The notes under the pieces are model-generated. The model was not told the DNA's origin and did not search any database. It worked only from the letters and a program-made list of their open reading frames with translations. A stretch of DNA of 32,262 bases from JBHHYR01 sp046757585 (lineage in GTDB: Bacteria > Desulfobacterota > Binatia > HRBIN30), in contig JBHHYR010000021.1 in NCBI GenBank assembly GCA_046757585.1, forward strand, positions 1 to 32,262, read 5' to 3'. The translations under genes were made by a program, and so were the position numbers. Positions 8,289-15,275 of this stretch are shown piece by piece (position 1 is the stretch's first letter; each line of letters opens with the position of its first letter).

Positions 8289-10542
8289 ACCCCAATGCGG
8301 CGGGTAACACCACCAGGTCGAATACCAGGGCGAGCAGGATGACGACGCTGGCCAGAATGCCGAAGTGAATCACAGGATTGAAACTAGCCAGGACGAGCAC
8401 CGAGAAACCAAGGCTCAGCACGATGCTCGTGAACACGATCGGTCTGCCGCAACCCCGCATGGCCAGTGCCAGTGCCCGCCGCGCGTCCCTTGTTTGCTGC
8501 ACGTGCTCCCTGACGCGGTAGAGGAAGTGGATCGTATCGTCAACGACCAAACCCAGTGCCACACCGGCAATCATCACTGTGCCGACGTCGAGCGGGATGT
8601 CGAGCAGCGGCATCAAGGCTAGGACGAACAGAATGGGAAGCAGATTCGGGATCATTGCCACGAGCCCCAGCTGCCATGACCGCAGCGCCCCCATCATGAC
8701 AAGCGTAATGACCACGAAGGCCAACGCAAAGCTCTTGATCTGACTCGAGAGCAGGTAATGTTCCATCCGGTGCATCAGGTAGACAAGGCCCGTCGGGGTT
8801 ACAGTCACCGTCCGGCCAAAAATCTGCTGCATGCGTGCTTCAACCTGTGGCAGACTGTGCGCCAGCTCGCGCGAGGCGTTCATGGCCACCCGCGCCGTGA
8901 TGCGACCGACCCGGCGGTCGTCAGAGAGCAGCGCCTGCAGTTCCGCGCTGCCGTCCACGAGCAGCAGTTCCTGGGCAATCGCTGCGGCCGAGTGCGGGAT
9001 GCGGAAGGCGCTGGGATCCCCGCCGTGGAACGCCTGGTTCAGGGTCTTCACCACGGTGGTGGGCGCGTACACGTTTGTGACGCCGGGGACATGCCGCAGA
9101 TAGTTCTGAAAACGCTCCATCCGCTCGAGTACCGCGGGTTGTATCAAAGCGTCCTCCGCTCCTGCGTCGATGAGAAACTCGAGCGAGGTGGTCCCGCCGA
9201 TCTTGCGGTCGATCCATTCCGTGTCCCTGCGCACCGGGTCGTCCTGGCGAAAGTAATCGAGACTGTTGGTCCCGACGGTGAGCCGACTCAAAGAATACGC
9301 TGCGGGCCCGATCGCCACGAGACAGGCCAGCAGTGTCCAAGTGGCACGCCGCCTGTCCCATGTTCCTAGCCAGGTAAGCAGGCCCGTGAAGCCGCCGGTG
9401 CCGGGTCTGGTGTGGCGCTGCGACGCCCCAGGTGGGACGGCTGCCAGCAGGATCGGTAGCAGGAGGATCGTCAGCAGGAGCGCTGCCAATACCCCGACCG
9501 CTGCAACCAGACCGAACTGACGAACGGGCACCAAGCTGGCACCGAGGAGGGACAAGAGCCCGAGGATCGTGGTGGCGCTGGTCATCACACAGGGAGCCAG
9601 CAGGGTGCAAAAGGCCCGCTCGATGCCCAGCTCCCGGCGCGTGCGGCTACCTGTGCTCTCCTGGAGGTACTCGGCGATGATGTGCATGGAATCGGCGATG
9701 CCGACGGCCAGGAGCAGCGGCCCAAGGATCGTGGAGACGACATTGATCTTGTAACCCAGGAGGGACATGAATCCGTAAGTCCAAATTGCGGCAACGATCA
9801 CGACGACGAAGGGCAGCAGGCTCGTAGTCAATCGCCTGAACATCAAGCACATAACCGCAATGATGATGATGATCATGATGGGGAAGAACCGCAGCTGATC
9901 GAGGCGTGTGTACCGAAACAGCGCGTCGTCGAGGACCGAGGTGCCACCCAGACGGAAAATCCTGCCGGTCCCGGCTGCCTGTTTTGCCAGGAACGTGCGG
10001 ATCTGCGCGAGCAGCTCGACCTTGTAGTCGAACTGCCCGATCAGGTGATCGATCTCTGCCACAATGGCGGTGTTTCGAGCGTCTGGCGAGACGAGTGTGC
10101 CCGGTATGACCGGGTCAGCAAGTGCCCGCCGCCTCACGGCTGCTAGTTGCTGGGGGCGGGCTGGCAAGTCGGCGGTCAACGGCTCGAAGACGACGGCTGC
10201 ACCCTTGCCGAAGACGATCTTGGCGGTCGTCAAGCTCAACACCCGGCGTACGTGGGGCAGGGTGGCCAGCTTCCGGCTGATCGCGTCGATCAGCTTGAAA
10301 TTCTGCGGCGTGAAGACGTCTTCTGCCCCGAATGCGACCACCACGATTTCATCGGTGCCGAAGGCGGCGAGGAAGCGGTGATAGCTGCGCAGATCGCGCG
10401 CCAGGAAGTACGATTCAATGCTGTTATCGAACTTGACGTGCACTGCGAAGTATCCGAGAAAGGCCGTGAGCACTGAGAAGAGCAGGACCACGAGCACCTT
10501 GTGCCTCATAATGAGGGAAAACAATGCTCGCTGAACCGTCAT
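8278..10542 (-). CDS. RND superfamily (MMPL/HpnN-like) exporter
   Basis: An inner-membrane protein of about 754 residues with RND topology. There is one N-terminal membrane helix (LVVLLFSVLTAFLGYF) and a large periplasmic loop, then five clustered helices including FPIMIIIIIAVMCLMF and the conserved ADSMHIIAEYL motif. The whole arrangement then repeats, with VVDDTIHFLYRVREH in the second half. The two related motifs and the 12-helix plan fit single-gene RND exporters of the MMPL/patched-like group, which move lipids or hydrophobic compounds using proton motive force. No periplasmic adaptor or outer-membrane channel gene is adjacent. ATG 10542 has GAAGG upstream; ATG 10584 is an alternative. 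A start at 10653 would run across the tetR operator and is unlikely. It is divergent from tetR and probably repressed by it. Confidence 0.9.
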   Translation of the reverse strand: MTVQRALFSLIMRHKVLVVLLFSVLTAFLGYFAVHVKFDNSIESYFLARDLRSYHRFLAAFGTDEIVVVAFGAEDVFTPQNFKLIDAISRKLATLPHVRRVLSLTTAKIVFGKGAAVVFEPLTADLPARPQQLAAVRRRALADPVIPGTLVSPDARNTAIVAEIDHLIGQFDYKVELLAQIRTFLAKQAAGTGRIFRLGGTSVLDDALFRYTRLDQLRFFPIMIIIIIAVMCLMFRRLTTSLLPFVVVIVAAIWTYGFMSLLGYKINVVSTILGPLLLAVGIADSMHIIAEYLQESTGSRTRRELGIERAFCTLLAPCVMTSATTILGLLSLLGASLVPVRQFGLVAAVGVLAALLLTILLLPILLAAVPPGASQRHTRPGTGGFTGLLTWLGTWDRRRATWTLLACLVAIGPAAYSLSRLTVGTNSLDYFRQDDPVRRDTEWIDRKIGGTTSLEFLIDAGAEDALIQPAVLERMERFQNYLRHVPGVTNVYAPTTVVKTLNQAFHGGDPSAFRIPHSAAAIAQELLLVDGSAELQALLSDDRRVGRITARVAMNASRELAHSLPQVEARMQQIFGRTVTVTPTGLVYLMHRMEHYLLSSQIKSFALAFVVITLVMMGALRSWQLGLVAMIPNLLPILFVLALMPLLDIPLDVGTVMIAGVALGLVVDDTIHFLYRVREHVQQTRDARRALALAMRGCGRPIVFTSIVLSLGFSVLVLASFNPVIHFGILASVVILLALVFDLVVLPAALGFTL

Positions 10543-10598
10543 CGGGCGGCCTTCGGCAGTGGGGGAGTTTGGGTATGGCGCCATCGCCCTACCAGGGC

Positions 10599-10604
10599 TA
10601 TACT
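10599..10604 (+). promoter_or_regulatory. -10 box of tetR promoter
   Basis: TATACT matches five of six -10 bases and lies 5 bases upstream of the palindromic operator, 43 bases before the tetR GTG. The -35 region is poor. The operator would cover the transcription start, as expected for autorepression. Confidence 0.45.
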
Positions 10605-10609
10605 TATCC

Positions 10610-10625
10610 GGGTGACCAGTCACCC
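10610..10625. promoter_or_regulatory. TetR operator in the exporter/tetR divergent promoter
   Basis: GGGTGACCAGTCACCC has perfect 7-base inverted arms (GGGTGAC / GTCACCC) around a CA centre. The TGAC-N2-GTCA core resembles known TetR-family operators. Read on the minus strand, TGGGTGACTGGTCA (10613-10626) is identical to the sequence at 11333-11346 before the methyltransferase gene. A minus-strand AATTAT (10628-10633) sits at the same distance from this site as TATAAT does from the second one, which suggests it is the exporter's -10 box. Binding here would repress both divergent genes. Confidence 0.75.
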
Positions 10626-10646
10626 AGATAATTCCATGGGGCAAAG

Positions 10647-11270
10647 GTGGCAAGAATCAGCCTGAAAAGCAAGGAGAGAGTGCGACAGCGGCTGCTGGAA
10701 ACCGCGGCGGAGCAGTTTGCCCAGCAGGGCCTTGATGGTGCCAACGTGGACGCCATTGCGTTGGCGGCCGGCTTTGGCAAGGGCACCGTGTACAACTACT
10801 TCAAGGGCAAGGAGGATCTCTTCGCCGAGGTTCTTGCCGAAGGCTGTCGCTTGGCGGTGGAACGCTATTCGCGCGTGCCGCATGAAGGGTCGGTGCGACA
10901 GCGCCTGGAAGCCTTGGCGGCGGCCGACGTCGAGGTGCTGCGCGAGGAAGAGGGTTTCATGAAGGTGGTGGTGCGCGAGGCGATGAGTTTCCGGCCCGAG
11001 ACGTATCCCCTCATCGTCGACCACTTGGCGCCGTATGTGCGCAAGGTGGAGGAGATCCTCGTGCGCGGAGTTGCCGCCCACGAGATTCGCGGCGATCAGC
11101 CAACGTCTCAACTGGCGCTTGCCTTCGTGGGGGTTCTCGCCATGCTGTTCGTACAGCATTGGGGCTCGGGTGGACGTTGGCCAACCCTGGATGAATTGCC
11201 TCGACTGGGGGTGACGCTCTTCCTGGACGGCGCCAGGGGCAAACGAACGCCCGACCATACCTGCAGGTAA
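10647..11270 (+). CDS. TetR/AcrR family transcriptional regulator
   Basis: A 207-residue DNA-binding repressor. The N-terminal TetR helix-turn-helix is clear: LLETAAEQFAQQGLDGANVD (about 16-35) then IALAAGFGKGTVYNYFKGKEDLF (about 37-59), where the recognition helix is GKGTVYNYF. The remaining 145 or so residues are the helical ligand-binding and dimerisation domain, which is not conserved enough to name a ligand. The GTG at 10647 is used; an ATG at 10636 is out of frame. The gene begins 22 bases after a palindromic operator and is divergent from the RND exporter, the classic layout of a drug or metabolite efflux repressor. The same operator sequence before the next gene indicates that it also controls the methyltransferase/HgcAB-like pair. 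Confidence 0.93.
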   Translation: MARISLKSKERVRQRLLETAAEQFAQQGLDGANVDAIALAAGFGKGTVYNYFKGKEDLFAEVLAEGCRLAVERYSRVPHEGSVRQRLEALAAADVEVLREEEGFMKVVVREAMSFRPETYPLIVDHLAPYVRKVEEILVRGVAAHEIRGDQPTSQLALAFVGVLAMLFVQHWGSGGRWPTLDELPRLGVTLFLDGARGKRTPDHTCR

Positions 11271-11302
11271 GCCCCGGCCCCCGATCCCGTCAAGCTGGGT
11301 TC

Positions 11303-11331
11303 TTGACTCGCTGCGCAGCCGGCCTTATAAT
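11303..11331 (+). promoter_or_regulatory. Near-consensus sigma-70 promoter for methyltransferase/HgcAB-like operon
   Basis: TTGACT (11303-11308), a 17-base spacer, then a perfect TATAAT (11326-11331). This is eleven of twelve consensus bases at ideal spacing, which is unusual in such GC-rich DNA. It lies between tetR and the methyltransferase, about 50 bases before the methyltransferase ATG, with the putative operator directly downstream. A promoter this strong implies tight repression and high expression on induction. Confidence 0.8.
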
Positions 11332-11333
11332 AT

Positions 11334-11350
11334 GGGTGACTGGTCAGTCA
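11334..11350. promoter_or_regulatory. Second TetR operator, overlapping the transcription start
   Basis: GGGTGACTGGTCAGTCA begins two bases after the TATAAT box, so a bound repressor would cover the +1 site. It contains TGAC-TG-GTCA (11337-11346) and an overlapping TGACT/AGTCA inverted pair. Fourteen bases (11333-11346) are identical to the minus-strand reading of the operator at 10610-10625. No third copy was noticed elsewhere in the window by eye. Confidence 0.72.
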
Positions 11351-11380
11351 AATTCGCGAGCGTGTGAAGGGGGGCGCGAA

Positions 11381-12049
11381 ATGAGCACGTACGTTCTAAT
11401 GAAAATCCTGGAGTCGGCTCCAGGCCGGTACGATCTGGGTATTCGCCTGCTGACCTTCGGCAGCGTCGGACAGGTTTACAATCGCCTAGCCAGCCATGTC
11501 GGGCCCGGGGACCGCGTGCTGGATATCGGCTGCGGCACTGGCGCGCTGGCTCTGCGTGCTGCAGCGCGGGGCGCCACGGTGAAGGGAATCGATGTCAATG
11601 CCGAGATGCTCGAGATTGCAAAACGGGATGCGCACAAAGCGGGCGTGGAGGGACGCGTCGAGCTTGCCGAAATGGGAGTGGCCGAGCTCGAAGGCGAGCA
11701 GAGCGAGAGCTACGACGCGGTGACCAGCGGCCTCTGTTTCTCCGAACTCAGCCCGGATGAACTCGCGTACACTCTCAAGCAGATCCGGCGCATCTTGAAG
11801 CCGGGAGGGCTGCTTCTGGTGGCCGACGAAGTGAGGCCCCGGCGTATCCTGCGTCGCCTGTTTCACACGCTTGTGCGGGCGCCCCTGGCACTGGTGACGT
11901 ACATCATCACGCAGCAAACCACGCATCCCGTTGCCGGCCTGGCCGAGAAGCTGGAGGAAGCGGGGATCGGCGTCGTTGCGACCCACCTGAGCGTCCTCCA
12001 GAGTTTCGGCGAGTTCGTGGCTCGAAAGCCTGCGAGCGCCTCGACATGA
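11381..12049 (+). CDS. cpaM: Class I SAM-dependent methyltransferase next to HgcAB-like fusion (CpaM-like)
   Basis: A 222-residue methyltransferase of the UbiE-like class I fold. Motif I is VLDIGCGTG (46-54), the acidic end of beta-2 is in GIDVNAEML, and later motifs appear as YDAVTSGLCFSEL and LKPGGLLLVADE. After these a hydrophobic stretch, APLALVTYIITQQT, may touch the membrane or its partner. The ATG at 11381 lies 8 bases after a GAAGGGG ribosome site; an in-frame upstream extension would start inside the promoter. Its stop overlaps the next ATG as ATGA (12046-12049). From memory, RefSeq uses the name CpaM, corrinoid protein-associated methyltransferase, for genes paired this way; I could not check this. 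I infer that it passes a methyl group to or from the corrinoid of the next protein. The substrate is unknown. Confidence 0.8.
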   Translation: MSTYVLMKILESAPGRYDLGIRLLTFGSVGQVYNRLASHVGPGDRVLDIGCGTGALALRAAARGATVKGIDVNAEMLEIAKRDAHKAGVEGRVELAEMGVAELEGEQSESYDAVTSGLCFSELSPDELAYTLKQIRRILKPGGLLLVADEVRPRRILRRLFHTLVRAPLALVTYIITQQTTHPVAGLAEKLEEAGIGVVATHLSVLQSFGEFVARKPASAST

Positions 12050-13221
12050 CGTCTCTCCGCTTCTTGTGGGTGACCGCGGTCCAGACGCTCTTGCGCATGT
12101 TGCCGTTTCCGTGCAGGACGGGCCTGGTCAAGATTGGCACTCCGAGCCGCGATGCGCCGGTCCTGCTGACATGCAACTTTCGACTCACGGTGGAACGGAT
12201 CAAGCGGGCGCTCGACGGGCTCGACGCGTACCTCCTGGTTGCAAACAGTCGGGGAGTCAACGTCTGGTGTGCCGCGACCGGTGGCCTGCTGACGAACCAC
12301 GACGTCATTTCAGTCCTGAAGACCAGTGGCATTGAAGACCTCGTCGATCACCGGCAGGTGATCCTGCCGCAGCTGGCCGCGACCGGGATCGAAGGGAAAG
12401 TCGTGCACGAGAAAACGGGCTGGCGCGTGGTCTGGGGACCAGTGTACGCCACCGCCATCCCGGCGTTTCTGCGTGCCGGGCGCACGGCTACACCAGCGAT
12501 GCGAGCGGTGAGCTTCCCGTGGCCGCAGCGACTTGAGATGGCCATCGCTTGGGCGTTTCCGATCTCCGTTCTTTCGCTGGTCGTGTTGCCGCTGTGGCGG
12601 GCAGGGGCGGTCCCATTGATGGCGCTGGTGTGGGCGTTGTCGCTGCTGATCTTCCTGACCTTCCCACTCTACCAAGCTCGCCTCCAGACCTCGGGTAAGA
12701 GCGTGGGATTCGTCTTTTTCGACTTCGGGGAGCGTGGGGTGATCCTGTTCCTGTGGGTCCTGGTGATGCTTGGTCTCGTTGGTTATGCGGTGCTGGCCGG
12801 CGACGTCACTTGGACGCAGACCGTGCGCTGGGGGCTGGCTTCGCTCGTCTTGCTCCTCATCCTAAGCCTCGATCTGACGGGGAGCACGCCAGTGTACAAG
12901 AGCGGCCTGCACGCGGACCGCCTATTGCGGATTGTCCTCGATACCAGCCGCTGCAAGGGCCCCGGCTTCTGCGAACAGGTGTGTCCGAAGGATGTCTTCG
13001 TGGTTGATCACCAGCGACGGATGGCGACACTGCCACGGGCCGAGCAGTGCGTGCAATGTGGCGCGTGCATCGTGCAATGCCCGTTCGATGCGTTGTCCTT
13101 CCGTAGCCCCACGGGCGACGTCGTGACACCCGAGACGGTGCGGAGGTTCAAGCTGAACCTTCTCGGCAGCCGCATGGTGAAACCGAGCGGGGGTACAGCA
13201 GAAGTCACGGGGCACCCCTGA
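12046..13221 (+). CDS. HgcA-HgcB-like fusion: membrane corrinoid protein with C-terminal ferredoxin
   Basis: A 391-residue fusion. Residues about 15-160 match the corrinoid-binding domain of the mercury-methylation protein HgcA: DAPVLLTCNFRLT, then GVNVWCAA with C75 as the expected cobalt ligand, HRQVILPQLAATG and RVVWGPVYATAIPAFL. Four membrane helices follow (about 165-184, 186-208, 229-251, 258-278), as in the HgcA membrane domain. A ferredoxin module like HgcB comes last. Its second motif is canonical (C335, C338, C341, C345-P). The first has C303, C309 and C313-P, with proline at 306 where cysteine is expected. True HgcA reads NVWCA(A/G)GK; here the residues after AA are T-G-G. HgcB's C-terminal cysteine pair is absent. 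It is probably a paralog doing corrinoid methyl transfer with its own electron donor, and mercury methylation should not be assumed. It is coupled to the upstream methyltransferase. Confidence 0.85.
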   Translation: MTSLRFLWVTAVQTLLRMLPFPCRTGLVKIGTPSRDAPVLLTCNFRLTVERIKRALDGLDAYLLVANSRGVNVWCAATGGLLTNHDVISVLKTSGIEDLVDHRQVILPQLAATGIEGKVVHEKTGWRVVWGPVYATAIPAFLRAGRTATPAMRAVSFPWPQRLEMAIAWAFPISVLSLVVLPLWRAGAVPLMALVWALSLLIFLTFPLYQARLQTSGKSVGFVFFDFGERGVILFLWVLVMLGLVGYAVLAGDVTWTQTVRWGLASLVLLLILSLDLTGSTPVYKSGLHADRLLRIVLDTSRCKGPGFCEQVCPKDVFVVDHQRRMATLPRAEQCVQCGACIVQCPFDALSFRSPTGDVVTPETVRRFKLNLLGSRMVKPSGGTAEVTGHP

Positions 13222-13229
13222 TCGTTATC

Positions 13230-13246
13230 CTGGCCGATGCGGCCAG
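13230..13246. terminator. Short hairpin between convergent genes
   Basis: CTGGCC-GATGC-GGCCAG is a perfect 6-base stem with a 5-base loop, in the 35-base gap between the HgcAB-like gene and the convergent ligase gene. No T tract follows on either strand, so intrinsic termination is uncertain. Confidence 0.3.
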
Positions 13247-13256
13247 CGGGTTGCGG

Positions 13257-14882
13257 TCAAGAGCTGCGGCGGGGTGGCGAGGCGGCCCGGGCTGTCTCCT
13301 GCGCCCAGCGGTAGTCGGGCTTGCCGCTCGGCGAGCGCACAATCTGGTCGACGACGTGCAGCTCTCGCGGGACCTTGAAGCGCGCGATCTTCCTGCGGCA
13401 GTGCTGCTGGATGTTCTCCAGCGTCGGGGTGGTGTGCGGGCGGACCTGAATGATCACGGCGACCCGCTGGCCCCAGCGATCGTCGGGGACCCCGACGGCG
13501 ACGCAGTCGAAGACGTCAGGGTGCGATTTCACCGCCGCTTCGACTTCTTCCGGGAAAATCTTCTCGCCACCGGAATTGATCGAGACCGAGCCCCGCCCAA
13601 GCAGGGTAATCCGACCGTCCGCTTCCACGGTGGCATAGTCACCGGGCATCGCGTAGCGCACACGGTTGAAGGTCACGAACGTCTGCGCCGTCTTCCCGGG
13701 GTCCTTGTAATACCCGAGCGGAATGTCGCCTGCGCGGGCCAGCTTCCCCACGCCCCCCGAGCCTGGCTCGACGGGAACGCCCCGTGCGTCGAGGACGACG
13801 GTGGGGCCGACGCGCGTGACCGTCGGGCCACCGCGCATGGCCGTCTGCCCAGGTTGGACCATGACCATGCCGTTGTTTCCGGTCTCCGACGAACCAATCG
13901 CGTCGGTCATGACCAGGTGCGGGAACCGCGCGAAAAAGTCGTCCTTCACAGACGGAGAGAAAGTCGCGGCGCTGCTGCTGAGGGAGAGCAACGACGACGT
14001 GTCCCAATGCGCTTGCGGATCATTGAGAGCTTCGATTAGGGGGCGGCCCATTGCGTCTCCGGTGATCATGATGGAAGTGACCTTTTCGGTCTCGACGAGG
14101 TCCCAGACCGCTTTCGGATCGAACTTGGGGACCAGGACGATCTTGTTCCCGAGGAAACTCTGGCCCATGGTGGCCCACTGCGACGCCCCGTGCATCAAGG
14201 GCGCAACCGGGAGAAAGGTGAGTGGGACTGCGTTGTGTGCCTTTTCCACCATCGCTTCCGGGCGCACGGCCCGTTCGTTGGTCAGCGGATCGATGCCACC
14301 GCCCAACGCCATGAAGACGTCCTCGTGCCGCCAGACGACGCCCTTGGGCAGACCAGTCGTACCACCCGTGTAAAGAATGTAGCGGTCATCCGGGGAGCGC
14401 GGCCCAAAGTCGCGTGCAGGCGACGCGCCCGCCAGCGCTTCCTCGTAGTTGACCGCGTCGCAGGCGGAAGCGTCCGCTTGACTGCCGTCTTCGACCACCA
14501 GCGCATACCTGAGCAGCGGCATGGCGTCCAACACACCGGCAACTCGCGGCGCAAACTGGCGCTGGAACACGAGGCTCTTGAGATCCGCGTTGTCAAACAG
14601 ATAGCGGAGCTCCTGCTCGACGTACCGGTAGTTGATGTTGATCCAGACGGCGCGGATCTTGAACACCGCCCACAGCGTCTCGACCCACTCGACGCAGTTA
14701 TACGCATAAATTCCGACGTGATCGCCCGGGCCGACGCCGTGCCCTGCCAGGTGATGGGCCAGGCGGTTGGCGCGCTCGTCCATTTCACGGTACGTCCGGC
14801 GCTTGCCGTCGCACACGAGGTACTCGCGCTCCCCGAAATGGTCGACCGCGTTTTCGAAGAGGTCGGCGAGATTGAACTCCAT
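13257..14882 (-). CDS. Acyl-CoA synthetase (FadD-like AMP-forming ligase)
   Basis: An AMP-binding enzyme of about 541 residues that would activate a carboxylic acid to its CoA thioester. The ATP loop YTGGTTGLPKGV is at 171-182. Further motifs include the A5-type IGSSETGNNG, GDYATVEADGRITLLGRGSVSINSGGEKIFPEEVE (hinge and A8) and a C-terminal PSGKPDYRW containing the expected adenylation lysine. The NSGGEKIFPEEVE wording and overall length resemble the fatty-acid and steroid side-chain FadD group; the exact substrate cannot be read from sequence. The ATG at 14882 is preferred over a TTG at 14909. With fadB-like, crotonase and acyl-CoA dehydrogenase genes nearby, it probably feeds a beta-oxidation route. 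It runs convergent to the HgcAB-like gene and divergent from the fadB-like gene. Confidence 0.92.
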   Translation of the reverse strand: MEFNLADLFENAVDHFGEREYLVCDGKRRTYREMDERANRLAHHLAGHGVGPGDHVGIYAYNCVEWVETLWAVFKIRAVWININYRYVEQELRYLFDNADLKSLVFQRQFAPRVAGVLDAMPLLRYALVVEDGSQADASACDAVNYEEALAGASPARDFGPRSPDDRYILYTGGTTGLPKGVVWRHEDVFMALGGGIDPLTNERAVRPEAMVEKAHNAVPLTFLPVAPLMHGASQWATMGQSFLGNKIVLVPKFDPKAVWDLVETEKVTSIMITGDAMGRPLIEALNDPQAHWDTSSLLSLSSSAATFSPSVKDDFFARFPHLVMTDAIGSSETGNNGMVMVQPGQTAMRGGPTVTRVGPTVVLDARGVPVEPGSGGVGKLARAGDIPLGYYKDPGKTAQTFVTFNRVRYAMPGDYATVEADGRITLLGRGSVSINSGGEKIFPEEVEAAVKSHPDVFDCVAVGVPDDRWGQRVAVIIQVRPHTTPTLENIQQHCRRKIARFKVPRELHVVDQIVRSPSGKPDYRWAQETARAASPPRRSS

Positions 14883-15275
14883 CGCTCTGCCAAGAACTGC
14901 TGTTGACAAATGCGCTGACGCGTGGATTCTTCCCCTTCCTTACCAAGGAGCGGGCAAGAAGGCGGTTGCCACCGGCGTACTTGTACCTCCCCCAACCCCC
15001 TCCTTCGAAAGGAGGGGGAACCTCGCGGAATACGTCACCGTCATTCTGAACGGCTGCACTAAGAGAACACATGTGGCGGACTGGCTCAATGCCCGCGTGG
15101 ACATGCGGTCCAGCACCTCGGCAGCGCCTTCCTGCAGCGGAACGGGTTGCGGAAGACGGCCACGTGTGTACTGATACTGAGCGCGGGACGTCCACGAGCA
15201 GCGAGGGTGTCGAGTCCACTTCCGCCTGCCGGTTGGCGCCGCTCCGGCGTGCAGCGCTGCGAAAGGAGCTTTGCC
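14883..15275. other. Intergenic region before the fadB-like gene
   Basis: About 390 bases between divergent genes, with no convincing gene. It holds a perfect plus-strand TTGACA (14903-14908) whose -10 partner is weak (ATTCTT at 14926). A degenerate hairpin TCCTT-ACC-AAGGA lies at 14937-14949, followed by the C-rich hairpin listed separately. The AAAGGAG ribosome site of the fadB-like gene is near 15262-15268. Confidence 0.5.
14996..15018. repeat. C-rich hairpin repeat, copy 1
   Basis: CCCCCTCCTT-CGA-AAGGAGGGGG forms a perfect 10-base stem. The core, with GAAAGGAGGGG followed by A(a)CC, recurs at 18851-18872, so it belongs to a dispersed REP-like hairpin family. It has no T tract. Confidence 0.7.

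Noticed and set aside
12046..13221. Calling the fusion a genuine mercury methylase HgcA/HgcB
   Set aside because: The residues after NVWCAA, one ferredoxin cysteine and the C-terminal cysteine pair differ from true HgcA/HgcB, so only homology is claimed.
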